The translations under genes and the position numbers were made by a program. DNA of 64,000 nt from positions 682,001 to 746,000 of the forward strand of contig NZ_JAEQNE010000002.1 of the NCBI RefSeq assembly GCF_016722785.1, in the 5' to 3' direction. Each line of letters opens with the position of its first letter. Position 1 is the first letter of the stretch. Positions 1 to 12,200 of this stretch are shown piece by piece. The notes below the pieces were generated by a model. That model saw only the letters and a program-made list of their open reading frames with translations, did no database searches and was not told where the DNA came from. This DNA comes from Ramlibacter monticola. Its GTDB lineage: Bacteria > Pseudomonadota > Gammaproteobacteria > Burkholderiales > Burkholderiaceae_C.

Positions 1-1329
<1,329 letters not shown>

Positions 1330-1703
1330 ACTGTGTCTCCGGGGCGGTCCTCGCCCAAATAGCCCATCCGAGGGCCTTAGCTGACGCCCATTCTAGGGGT
1401 TTCAAGCCGACGGGCGATGCATTTTTGCTACGCGCTCCCTAGGCGCGCACGCCGTCGGCGTGTCCGACGCGACCCCTGTGGGCCGGGTCAGGTCTGACTA
1501 TCCCCCCGGCAGGGCAGTTCCTTCGGACCGGGCTGTTTTGCGCCAAATGGCGCGGAACCCCTTAGGAATTTCGGGGGGAGTGTCGCCCGACCAGCCGTCG
1601 GACAGACAGTTCATCCCCCAGGAGAATGTCAGCAGCCTGACAGCAACACCATGGCAGCCCAGCGCCCGGACCCCTCGCATGCCCCGGGCCCGCCGGCACG
1701 TCC
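1330..1703. other. Gap between ftsH and the rlmE remnant
   Basis: No convincing gene is seen. The stretch must hold the ftsH promoter, because the upstream gene is broken. A small perfect palindrome, GCGCCA-AA-TGGCGC, lies at 1540-1553 and could be a regulator site. The gap is longer than I would expect between rlmE and ftsH. Together with the missing rlmE 3' end, this suggests foreign or rearranged sequence here. Confidence 0.5.
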
Positions 1704-2113
1704 TCACGCCGAGGAGCCCTTGACCGTGCGGAACTTCTCCTTGAACAGCTTGACCAGCTGGCTGTAGCCGCTGCCGTGGAACACCTTGCAGACGAGGGTG
1801 CCCTCGGGTTTCAGGTGCCCCTCGGCGAAGTCGACGGCGAGTTCGACCAGGTGCGAGATGCGCGCGGAGTCCGAGGATGGAATGCCCGACAGGTTGGGCG
1901 CCATGTCGGAGACCACCACGTCGGCCTTGCGGCCGGCCAGCAGCTTGTCCAGCTCGGCGGCCGGCTCGGGCTCGCGGAAGTCGCCCTTCACGAAGGTGAC
2001 GCCTTCGATCGGGTCCATGGGCAGGATGTCCAGGGCCAGGATCTGGCCGCCCAGCACGCCGGCGGCCGCGCCCTCGGGGGCCAGCTTGCGGCGCACGTAC
2101 TGGCTCCAGGCCT
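1704..2113 (-). pseudogene. rlmE: rlmE fragment (23S rRNA U2552 2'-O-methyltransferase), truncated at both ends
   Basis: The reading frame matches the middle of RlmE (FtsJ/RrmJ): ALDILPMDPIEGVTF, VVSDMAPNLSG, and CKVFHGSGYSQLVK near the end. Homology starts inside SAM motif I, at the codons for AWSQYVRRKL. The normal 60-odd N-terminal residues, including the glycine loop and first catalytic lysine, are replaced by unrelated codons. At the other end the frame stops at RTVKGSSA, before the usual C-terminal strand carrying the catalytic glutamate. The K-D-K-E tetrad is therefore reduced to the central Asp and Lys. I infer a dead gene left in its ancestral place next to ftsH. A functional copy should exist elsewhere unless this is an assembly join. 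Confidence 0.85.
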
Positions 2114-2117
2114 GAGC

Positions 2118-2545
2118 AAGACCGACAGGGGCGTCCCGGTGCCATCCCCCGATCGAGCGTGGACGCAAGGACGTCTACGTGGTCGGCGAGCAGATGTCGG
2201 TCCGGGTGCTCCTGCGGTTCCGGGACTTGGGCGAAGGCCTGCTGAGCCAACGCAGGACCTCGCGCACTTCGCGCCGCTGCACGGCGTGCAGCCGGGTGGC
2301 TGTTCCTCACCGGGAAGCCGCGCGACGTGCATCGCCTGCGCTATGCCCTGGGCTTCTGCGACCCGGACCCGAAGGTGGACCGGCAGGAAGGCCGGCACAC
2401 CGGCATGGTGCGCATCGGCAACGATGCCTTCCGCCGCTGGGGCATGGCGCCAGCTCTTGCCGACCCGCGCCAGATTGTCTCGGCGATCCTGCACATGGAC
2501 CGCAAGCCTCCCTCCGGCCAGCGCGGGAATCGACCGGCCGGCGTG
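2118..2545 (+). pseudogene. Decayed second copy of the multicopper oxidase / Sco gene pair (3' parts fused)
   Basis: The first ~110 bases match the 3' end of the intact oxidase gene at about 21165-21265 (GRKDVYVVGE and LLRFRD are readable). The match then jumps to the middle of the intact Sco gene at about 21713. From there it runs to the Sco C-terminus: LTGKPRDV, PDPKVDRQEGRH, GMVRIGND and DRKPP are all readable. Frameshifts (2 bases lost near 2135, 1 base near 2286) and an internal deletion of roughly 450 bases remove the oxidase's terminal copper ligands and the Sco CxxxC site. Divergence from the intact copy is moderate, so this is an old paralogue rather than a fresh duplication. It lies directly against the broken 5' end of rlmE on the opposite strand. 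Confidence 0.88.
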
Positions 2546-2850
2546 AGCGAAGCGTTAAGTATTAAGTATTTTCACTGTGCCGGTTGCGTGAAATGCATCA
2601 CGACGGAAGTAACACGTACGGCCGACTTCCATGCGCCGGAGCCGCCCCAGGTTGCGGCGCTTTTCCTTGTACCCATGAGCACAAAGCCAGCACCATTGCT
2701 GGCTCACTGGCACCAGCAGGCCTGGTTGGGACCGCCTCATGGACCCGCAGCGCAGGCGTCGCCACTCACAGCAGGAAACCAATAAAACTTTATTGTAACT
2801 ATTTGCATCCAAATTGGTACTAAAGAATGTTGCCATCTATAACACTGGAC
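2546..2850. other. AT-richer intergenic spacer, probable promoter region of the peroxidase operon
   Basis: No supported ORF. The base composition is clearly less GC-rich than the rest of the window, with a short direct repeat (TTAAGTATTAAGTATT, about 2554-2569) and an AT-rich patch at 2781-2830. This is the only plausible site upstream of the peroxidase gene for an ordinary promoter, but I cannot pick the -35/-10 boxes with confidence. The drop in GC suggests acquired DNA. Confidence 0.45.
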
Positions 2851-3012
2851 ACCGATGTAGCACATTGAACTACATCGGTGGGGGCTGAAACCGGCAAACC
2901 CCAACATCTAGATACTGCCGGTGGAAGACCAAGGCGCAACAGCCTTGGGGAGTCGGTGAGCTGCCCAGCAGCTCACCTGAGGAGATGGTCATGCAAACCG
3001 ACTCGGTTTTGC
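2851..3012 (+). ncRNA. Candidate structured RNA: five consecutive stem-loops in the leader of the peroxidase gene
   Basis: The stems read in order. (1) ACCGATGTAG 2851-2860 pairs with CTACATCGGT 2870-2879, 10 of 10. (2) ACCGGCA 2890-2896 pairs with TGCCGGT 2916-2922. (3) CCAAGGC 2929-2935 pairs with GCCTTGG 2942-2948. (4) GGTGAGCTGC 2955-2964 pairs with GCAGCTCACC 2968-2977, 10 of 10 with a 3-base loop. (5) GCAAACCGA 2993-3001 pairs with TCGGTTTTGC 3003-3012 with one bulge. GGGGG at 2880-2884 could also pair with CCCC at 2899-2902 in the loop of stem 2. Such density suggests a selected RNA fold, either a cis leader or a stand-alone RNA. A HEARO/omega-RNA relic is one option, but no iscB or transposase is present. 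The 260 bases from here to the start codon hold no gene. Confidence 0.5.
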
Positions 3013-3273
3013 AAACGGGCGCCTGCGTCCCGTTACGCCCGCTCCGCCCGGCACGCGAGTCGCGCCGGACGCACTGCACCTGCATCCCGGCTTTCCCGCC
3101 CCTGAAACGACCACGGCATCGATGGCGCCGGTCGGCTCGCCCGTAGTCCGCCTCCCTTGAGTTCCTGACTGGATCCGCTCCAGTCGCTCGCTTGCCCCCG
3201 GGGCCGGCGCGGACAGGCTTTGCCCGGTCATCGGGCAAGGGCCCCGCCTGCCCCATGAAAGAGGAGATTCGAG

Positions 3274-6200
3274 ATGGTCACGTTCATCCGCTCAGACCTG
3301 GATTTCATCCTCCAGCAGATCATCATCGCGGAGCGCCAAGCCAACGGCGAGTCGCTGCTCGACCTCATCCCAAACGTGGACCTGCCCTACGGGCTGCGCA
3401 CGGTCGATGGCTCGCTGAACAACCTGGTCATTGGCCAGAACGAATTCGGCTCGGCCGACGACGTGTTCCCGCGCCTGGGCACTGCGCAGTTCCTCCCGGC
3501 GGAGTTCGGCACTTCGTACGCCCAGACGAGCGGCACGGTGATCGACTCGCAACCGCGGGTGATCTCGAACCTGATCGTCGACCAGACCGCCAACAACCCC
3601 GCCGCGATCGCCGTGGCCGCCCAGACGCCGGGCGGGCAACTGGTGACGAGCCCCGGCCTCGACGGCGTGTTCGGCACCGCGGACGACACCCAGGTGAACT
3701 TCATTCCGAACCAGTCGCCGGACCTCGGCCTGTCGGCGCCGTTCAACGAGTGGTTCACCTTCTTCGGGCAGTTCTTCGACCACGGGCTCGACCTCGTCAC
3801 CAAGGGCGGAGTGGGGACGGTGTTCATCCCGCTGAAGCCCGACGACCCGCTGTTCGACCCGACTCCCGGCGCAGCGAATTTCATGATCGAGACGCGGGCG
3901 ACCGTCACCATGCTGCCGGGCCCCGACGGCATCCTCGGCACCGCGGACGACACCCGCGAGAACCAGAACACCACGACGCCCTTCGTCGACCAGAACCAGA
4001 CTTACTCTTCGCACCCGTCGCACCAGGTGTTCCTGCGCGCGTACGCGATCGGGCCTGACGGCCATCCCCATGCCACCGGCAAGCTGATCGAGAACCTCGA
4101 CCTCGGACCCGATGGCCATTTCGGCACGGCCGACGACACGCCCGTCGGCGGCATGGCCACGTGGGCGGTGGTGAAGGCGCAGGCCCGCGACATCCTGGGC
4201 ATCAACCTGACCGACAAGGACTTCGACGACGTCCCGCTGCTCGCGACCGACGCCTACGGCAACTTCGTCAAGGGCGCGCACGGGATGCCGCAGGTCGTGA
4301 TGATCACGCCCGGCGCCGACGGCATCTTCGGGACCGCCGATGACGGCTCCCACCTGGTCGAAGCCGACCGCGCCGCGCCGCTCGATCTCACGCACGCCGT
4401 GCGCACCGGCCACCAGTTCCTGATCGACGTCAACCACGACGCCGTGCCCGTGTTCGATGCAGCGGGCAACCTCGCGCCAGACGCCGACAACATTGCCGGC
4501 AACGCTCAGCCCTTCGACCCAGCCACCGGCCAGAACCTCACCTACGACGACGAGTTGCTCAACGCCCACTACATCGCGGGCGATGGCCGCGTCAACGAGA
4601 ACATCGGCCTGACCGCGGTGCACTCGATCTTCCATTCGGAACACAACCGGCTGGTCGATGCCACCAAGAACCTGATCCTGTCGGGCAACGATCTCGACTT
4701 CCTGAACCAGTGGCTGCTCGCGCCCGTCGCGGCTGTGCCGACCACGCAGACCCAGATCGACGCCCTCCAGTGGAATGGCGAGCGGCTGTTCCAGGCTGCC
4801 AAGTTCGGCACCGAGATGCAGTACCAGCACCTCGTGTTCGAGGAATTCGCGCGCACGCTCGTGCCCGCGGTGGACGAATTCCTGGCGCCCAACGGCTACG
4901 ACACCACGATCGACCCGTCCATCTTCGCGGAGTTCGCGCACGCGGTGTTCCGGCTCGGCCACTCCATGCTGACGGAAACCGTCGACCGCTTCGACCCGAA
5001 TTTCAACCTGGTGGACCCGGACCCGACGAATCCCTTCGACCAGCAGCTCGGGCTGATCAAGGCCTTCCTGAATCCGCTCGAATTCGCCGCCAGCGGCCCG
5101 ACGCCGGCCGAGGCGACGGGCGCCCTCGTGCGCGGCCTCACCCGCGAGGTCGGCAACGAGATCGACGAGTTCGTGACGGAGGCCGTGCGCAACAACCTGC
5201 TCGGCCTCCCGCTCGACCTCGCCGCGCTCAACATCGCGCGCGGCCGGGACACCGGCCTGCCGTCGCTGAACGGCCTGCGCGCGCAGATCCAGAACTACGC
5301 CGGGCAGGACACCGCGGCCGGGGACAGCGTGCTGAAGCCCTACGTCAGCTGGGCCGACTATGCGGCGCACATGCAGCATCCCGAATCGCTGGTCAACTTC
5401 ATCGCGGCCTACGGGACGCACCCCCTGATCACGGCCGCCACGACGGTGGACGCCAAGCGCGCCGCGGCGATGGACATCGTGTTCGAGACCGCGACTTCGC
5501 CGCTCGACCGGCTCGACTTCCTGAACAGCACCGGCGACTGGGCCGACGATGCCGGCACCCATACCAAGGACAGCGACGGTGTCACGACCACCGGCCTGGG
5601 CAGCGTCGACCTGTGGGTCGGCGGGCTCGCCGAAGCGACCGAGCCGTTCGGCAGCATGCTGGGCTCGACCTTCCAGTTCGTGTTCGAAACCCAGCTCGAG
5701 AACCTGCAGAACGGCGACCGCTTCTACTACCTCTCGCGCACCGCGGGCATGAACTTCGGCAACGAGCTCGAAGCCAACTCGTTCTCCGACCTGGTGATGG
5801 CGAACACCGACGCCACGCACCTGCCCGCGAACATCTTCTCGACGCCGGCCTGGATCCTCGAAATCGACCCGACGAAGCAGCACACCGGACTCGGCCTGGA
5901 CGGCCGCGCCGACCCGACGTTCGCCGACGACCAGCCGCCCGCGGGGACGCAGTCGGAGGTGCTGGCCAGCTTCAACCACCCGACGATGATCAACGGCATC
6001 GAGGTCGCGCCGCTCGTGATCCGCGACAACCCGGACACCGTCGGCCCGGACACCAACTACCTGCACTACACCGGCAACAGCCCCGTGGTGCTGGGCGGAA
6101 CCAGCGGGAACGACATCCTGATCTCGGGCGCGTCCGACCAGGACACGCTGTGGGGCGACGACGGCAACGACCGCCTCGACGGCGGCGCCGGCGACGACCA

Positions 6201-9200
6201 CATGTTCGGCGGCGCGGGCGACGACATCATCACCAGCGGCGGCGGCACCGACGTCATCGAAGGCGGGGACGGCAACGACGTCATCACGGAAGGCCATTCG
6301 CACATCCCGATCGACGTCCCGAACATCATCCTGGGCGGCGCCGGCAAGGACTTCGTCTCCATGACCGACGACATCAGCATGATCTTCGGCGGCACGGGCG
6401 ACGACTTCATCGTCGCCGGGATGTCGACGCACCTGGGGCAAGGCGCGCGCAACAACCTGCCGGAAACCGGCAATGAAGGCGACGACTGGATCGAGGAAGG
6501 CACCCAGGACGGCTCGCCCGGCGACAACATGAACCCGTTCCTGCTGGACGACGTCGCGGGCAACGACATCTTCGTGGGCGGCGGCGGCTTCGACGAGATG
6601 ATCGGCGAAGGCGGCGACGACATCTTCGTCGGCAGCGACGGCCAGGACAAGATGGACGGCATGTCCGGCTTCGACTGGACCACCTACAAGGACGACAAGT
6701 TTGGCATCACCGTCGACATGCGGCTGCCGCTGTTCTCGCCGGCGCATGGCGGCAATGTAGTCACCAACATCATCGACGCCGCGCCTGGCGCGGCCGCGGG
6801 CGCGGGACAGGGGGTGGGACAGTCGCCCGACTCCATCATGGATCGCTTCGCCGAAACCGAGGGCATGTCCGGCTCCCGCTACGCCGACATCATCTTCGGC
6901 GACGACCAGACTGCCGCGGTCATCGCGGGCATCACGGCCAAGGGCAGCGTCCTCACCAACATCTCGCTGATCAACGGCCTGCAGGACTTCCTCGGCGCCG
7001 GCGTGACGTCCTTCGGCGCCGGCAACATCATCCTCGGCGGCGACGGCAGCGACCTGATCTGGGGCAACGGCGGCGACGACCTGATCGATGGCGACAAGTG
7101 GCTGAACGTGCGCATCAGCGTGCGCGCCAATGCGGACGGGACGGGCCCCGAGATCGCCAGCTTCGACCATGCGCGGGACCTGACGCCCTTCATGGTGAAC
7201 GGCACCTACAACCCCGGACAGCTGGTCGCCGTCCGCGAAATCCTCCCAGGCCACGGCGGCTACGACACGGTGAACTTCAGCGGCAACTTCGCCGACTATG
7301 CGATCACGATCAACGACGGCAACACGCCCAACGACATCAGCGACGACGTCATCACCGTCACGGACACGCGGCCCAACCTCGACGGCAGCGATCGCCTCAC
7401 GCACATCGAACGCCTGCAGTTCAACGACACCGCCCTCATCCTCGACCCGAGCCTCAACAACGAGCCGGTCGGCCAACTGGCGATCCTCGATGCCGTCTCG
7501 GGCACGCCGGACGACACGCCGATCGAAGGCCAGGTGCTCAAGGTTTCGATCGCCGGCGTGACCGACGCGGACAACGCAGACGGCACCCCCCGCGGTGCGA
7601 CCTACGTCTGGCAAAGCGAGATCAAGCCGGGCGTGTTCAAGGACATCATCCTGGCGCCCGGGCGCGTCGGAGTGGGCTTCCCTGCCGCCGACGGCCTGAC
7701 CTTCGTGGTCGATCCCGCCCTCGGCCTGGCCGGACAGGCATTGCGCGTCCGCGCCGTGTACATGGATGACCATGGCGTGACCGAGCAGGCCTACTCGGCG
7801 CCCACGACGCCGGTGGCCGCGTCGCCGGTGGCACCCGTCACGCCTGTCAGCTTCGTGGACCACACGCAGCAGGCGGCAGGCAGCGTGGGGGTCCATTTCA
7901 TCCGCAGCGACCTCGACTTCATCCTCACCCAGATCCACTACGCCGAGCGCAACGCCGCCGGCGAAAGCCTGGCCGCCATCCTGCCCAACGTGCGCGTTCC
8001 CTTCGGGCTGCGCACCGTCGACGGTTCCGACAACAACCTGATCAATACCGTGAACACCGGGGACCAGACCCAGTTCGGCGGCGCCGACACGGTGTTCCCG
8101 CGCCTGACCGATCCCGTGTTCCGTCCGGCGGAAAACGGCACGTCGTACACGCAGACCAGCGGCACGGTGATCGACTCGCAACCGCGCACCATCTCGAACC
8201 TGATCGTCGACCAGACCGCCAACAACCCGGCGGCCTACGCAAGCGCGTACAACCCCGGCCCGGACGGCGTTCTCCACACGGCCGACGACGTACTGAAGGA
8301 CGGCGTCAGCATCGTCACCAGCCCCGGCCTGGACGGCCAGTTCGGCACCGCCGACGACCGGCAGGTCTTCCAGACGGACAACGTCATGCCCGACGCGGGC
8401 GTGTCCGAGCCCTTCGACGCCTGGTTCACCTTCTTCGGCCAGTTCTTCGACCACGGCCTCGACCTCGTCACCAAGGGCGGCAACGGCACGATCTTCATGC
8501 CGCTGAAGGACGACGACCCACTGGTCGCCGGCGCCGACGGCGTCTTCGGCACGCCGGACGACCTGCCGCCGCAACTGCGCTTCATGGTCGAGACCCGGGC
8601 CACCATGCTGCCCGGCCCGGACGGCGTGCTCGGAACGGCCGACGACATCCACGAGAACTCGAACACCACCACGCCCTTCGTCGACCAGAACCAGACCTAC
8701 ACCTCGCATCCGTCGCACCAGGTGTTCCTGCGCGCCTACGCGGTCGACGCGTTGGACGGCAAGGTGCATGCCACCGGCAAGCTGATCGAGAACCGCAACC
8801 TCGGCCCGGACGGCCACCTCGGCACCGCCGACGACACGCCGATCGGCGGCATGGCGACCTGGGCGGTGGTCAAGGCGCAGGCCAACGACCTGCTCGGCAT
8901 CCACCTGACCGACAAGGACTTCGACAACGTCCCGCTGCTCGCCACCGACCCGTACGGCAACTACATCCGCGGTGCGCACGGCCTTCCCCAGGTCGTGATG
9001 AAGACCGCCGGCGTGGATGGCACCTTCGGCACCGCCGACGACGGCACGACCCTGGTCGAAGGCAACCGCGCCGCGCCGATCGACCTGACGCACGCGGTGC
9101 GCACCGGCCACCAGTTCCTGATCGACGTCAACCACAACGCGGTGCCGGTGATCAATGCGGCCGGGAACCTCGTTCCCGATGCGGACAGCATCGCGGGCAA

Positions 9201-12200
9201 CGCCCAGCCCACCGATGCCTTCGGCAACAACCTCACCTACGACGACGAGCTGCTCAACGCGCACTACATCGCCGGCGACGGCCGGGTGAACGAGAACATC
9301 GGGCTCACCACGGTGCACTCGATCTTCCACAGCGAGCACAACCGGCTGGTCGACCAGGTGAAGAACACCATCCTGGTCGCGGAACAGGACACCCCCGGCT
9401 ACATCAACGACTGGGTGATGCCCGGCTTCGTGTTCCACGCCGGCATGACGGCCGACCAGATCGACTGGAACGGCGAGCGCCTGTTCCAGGTGGCGAAGTT
9501 CGGCACCGAGATGCAGTACCAGCACCTGGTGTTCGAGGAATTCGCCCGCACGGTGCAACCGCTGGTCGACCCGTTCTTCGCGCCGACACAGGTGTACGAC
9601 ACCAACATCAATCCCGCCATCGTCGCGGAGTTCGCGCACACGGTGTACCGCTTCGGCCACTCGATGCTGACCGAGACGGTCGACCGCTACGACGCGAACT
9701 TCAACGTCGTGGGTGACCCGAACTCGGCCAATCCGGACCAGCAGCTCGGCCTGATCGCCGCGTTCCTGAACCCGCTCGCCTTCGTGGGCAGCGGCGACAC
9801 CCCCAGGGAGGCCGTCAGCAATATCGTGCGCGGCATCACGCGCACCACCGGCAACGAGATCGACGAGTTCGTCACCGAGGCGCTGCGCAACAACCTGCTC
9901 GGCACACCGCTCGACCTCGCCGTTCTGAACATCGCCCGCGGCCGCGACACAGGGATCCCGGGCCTCAACGAGGCACGCCGCGAGTTCTACGCCGACACCA
10001 GCGACAGCGAGTTGAAGCCCTACACGAGCTGGGCCGACTTCGTGCAGAACATCAAGCATCCGGAGTCGCTGATCAACTTCATCGCCGCCTACGGCACGCA
10101 CTCCAGCATCACGAGCGCCACGACCCTCGACGCGAAGCGCGCAGCGGCGGCGGCCATCGTCCTGGGCGGCGCCGACGCACCTGCCGACCGCCTCGACTTC
10201 CTCAACAGCCACGGCGCCTGGGCGAACGACGTCCATGGTGTCACGACGACCGGGGTGGACGGCATCGACTTCTGGGTCGGCGGCCTGGCGGAGGAGGTCA
10301 CGCCCTTCGGCGGCCTGCTGGGATCGACGTTCAACTTCGTGTTCGAGAACCAGCTCGAGAAGCTGCAGGACGGCGACCGCTTCTACTATCTGGAGCGCAC
10401 CGCCGGCCTGAACTTCAACGCCGAACTCGAGAACAACACCTTCTCGAAGCTGGTGATGGCGAACACCGACGTCACGCACCCCAGCGCGCTCATCTTCCAC
10501 ACGCCGGCCCTCACGCTCGAAGTCGACGCGACAAAGCAGTTCAACGCGGACGTCGTGCTGCCCGGCCCGGACGGCATCATGGGCACGGCGGACGACGTGT
10601 CGGCGCCCCGGGCGGACCCGGTCAACACCGGTCCGTTCGCCGCGCTCATTCCGCTGGTCATCCGCGACGACCCGCACACGCCGGAGCACGAGGTCAACTA
10701 CCTGCACTACACCGGGGACGGCAGCGTCAACACGGCAACGAGGGGAGTCGTCATCGGCGGCACACCAGGCCACGACACCATCATCTCGAGTTCCGGTGAC
10801 GACTCGATCTGGGGCGACACCGGCAACGACCGCCTCGAAGGCGGCATGGGCAACGACCAGATCGACGGCGGCGCGGGCGACGACATCATCACCGACACCG
10901 GCGGCGACGACGTGATCCACGGCGAGGACGGCAACGACGTCATCCAGGGCGGCAACGGCCTGAACCTGCTCCTCGGCGGCTACGGCCAGGACTTCATCAT
11001 CTCCGGCGAGGACGGCGCAGATGTGCGGGGCGGCCCCGGAAACGACTTCCTCTACGGCAGCAAGCTGAACGAGTTCTCGATGGGCGGCGAAGGCGACGAC
11101 TGGATCGAGCGCGGCACCAGCGACGGCGCGGCCGGCGACAACTTCGATCCCTTCGGCAACGACCCCATCAACGGCAACGACGTGTTCAAGGGCGACGGCG
11201 GGACCGACAACGTCGACGGCGAAGGCGGCGACGACATCTACATCGCCACGCCCAGCGAGGCCGACCGCTTCATCGGCTTCAGCGGCTTCGACTGGGCCAC
11301 CTTCAAGGACGACCTGGTCGGCGTCACCGTGGGCCTGGACTCCAGCCAGCGCTTCGCCGACCAGCCGGTCGTGCCGGGCTCGTCGTCGTCCATCATTTCA
11401 CGCCTGGACCTCGTGGAAGGCCTGTCGGGAACGCACTTCAACGATTACCTGAGCGGTGACGACGCCATTGCGACGGTGATCGCGACCGCCGGCATTGGCG
11501 GCAGCGTGCTGACGAATCCCGGACTCATCAGCGGCCTGCAGGACTTCCTGAACGCCTTCAAGGGCACGCCGGCGACGCCGGTCGTGACCCGGTTCGGCGA
11601 TGGCAACATCATCCTGGGCGGCGAGGGTAGCGACACCATCTTCGGACGCGGCGGCGATGACCTGATCGACGGCGACGCCTGGTTGAACGTGCGCATCAGC
11701 GTGCGCGCAGGCCATGACGCCAACGGTCCGTTCGGACCGGAGATCACCAGCGCCAACAGCATGACGGAACTGATTCCGTTCATGCTCAACGGAACGTACA
11801 ACCCCGGGCAACTGCAGGTCGTCCGCGAGATCCTGTACGCGCCGACGCAGGACTTCGACACGGCGCTGTACCAGGGACCGCTCGCGAACTACGGCTTCAC
11901 GGTCAACGGCGTTGCGGCGACGGCCGCGGACCTGGTCACCGCGTCGTCCAACGACATCATCACGGTGACGGACAACGTGGTCGCCGGCGCCAAGGGCGAC
12001 GGCACGGACACGCTGCGGCATATCGAGCGGCTGCAGTTCGCCGACCAGGCCATCGTGATCGACGGCCTGAACAACGGCCCGACCGGAGCGCTCACGATCT
12101 CCGACACGACCCCGGCGGAAGACCAGCTGCTGACGGTGTCGATCGCCAACGTGCACGACGCCGACAACATCACGGCCGCCAACCCGACCGGTGCGATCAC

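Noticed and set aside
2851..3012. Assignment as a yybP-ykoY manganese riboswitch
   Set aside because: Tempting given the Mn-oxidation idea, but the conserved yybP loops are not visible, so it is reported only as an unidentified structured RNA.
3274..3300. Upstream ATG at 3255 as start of the peroxidase gene
   Set aside because: It is out of frame with the long gene and lies upstream of the GAGGAG site that fits the ATG at 3274.
3292..10920. Open frame of 2542 codons on the minus strand opposite the peroxidase gene
   Set aside because: It mirrors the codon pattern of the plus-strand gene (third-position GC), is low complexity (Val/Asp/Gly/Arg-rich) and shows no domain. It is an antisense shadow of a GC-rich repetitive gene. 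The same holds for the 1167-codon frame at 11398-14901.
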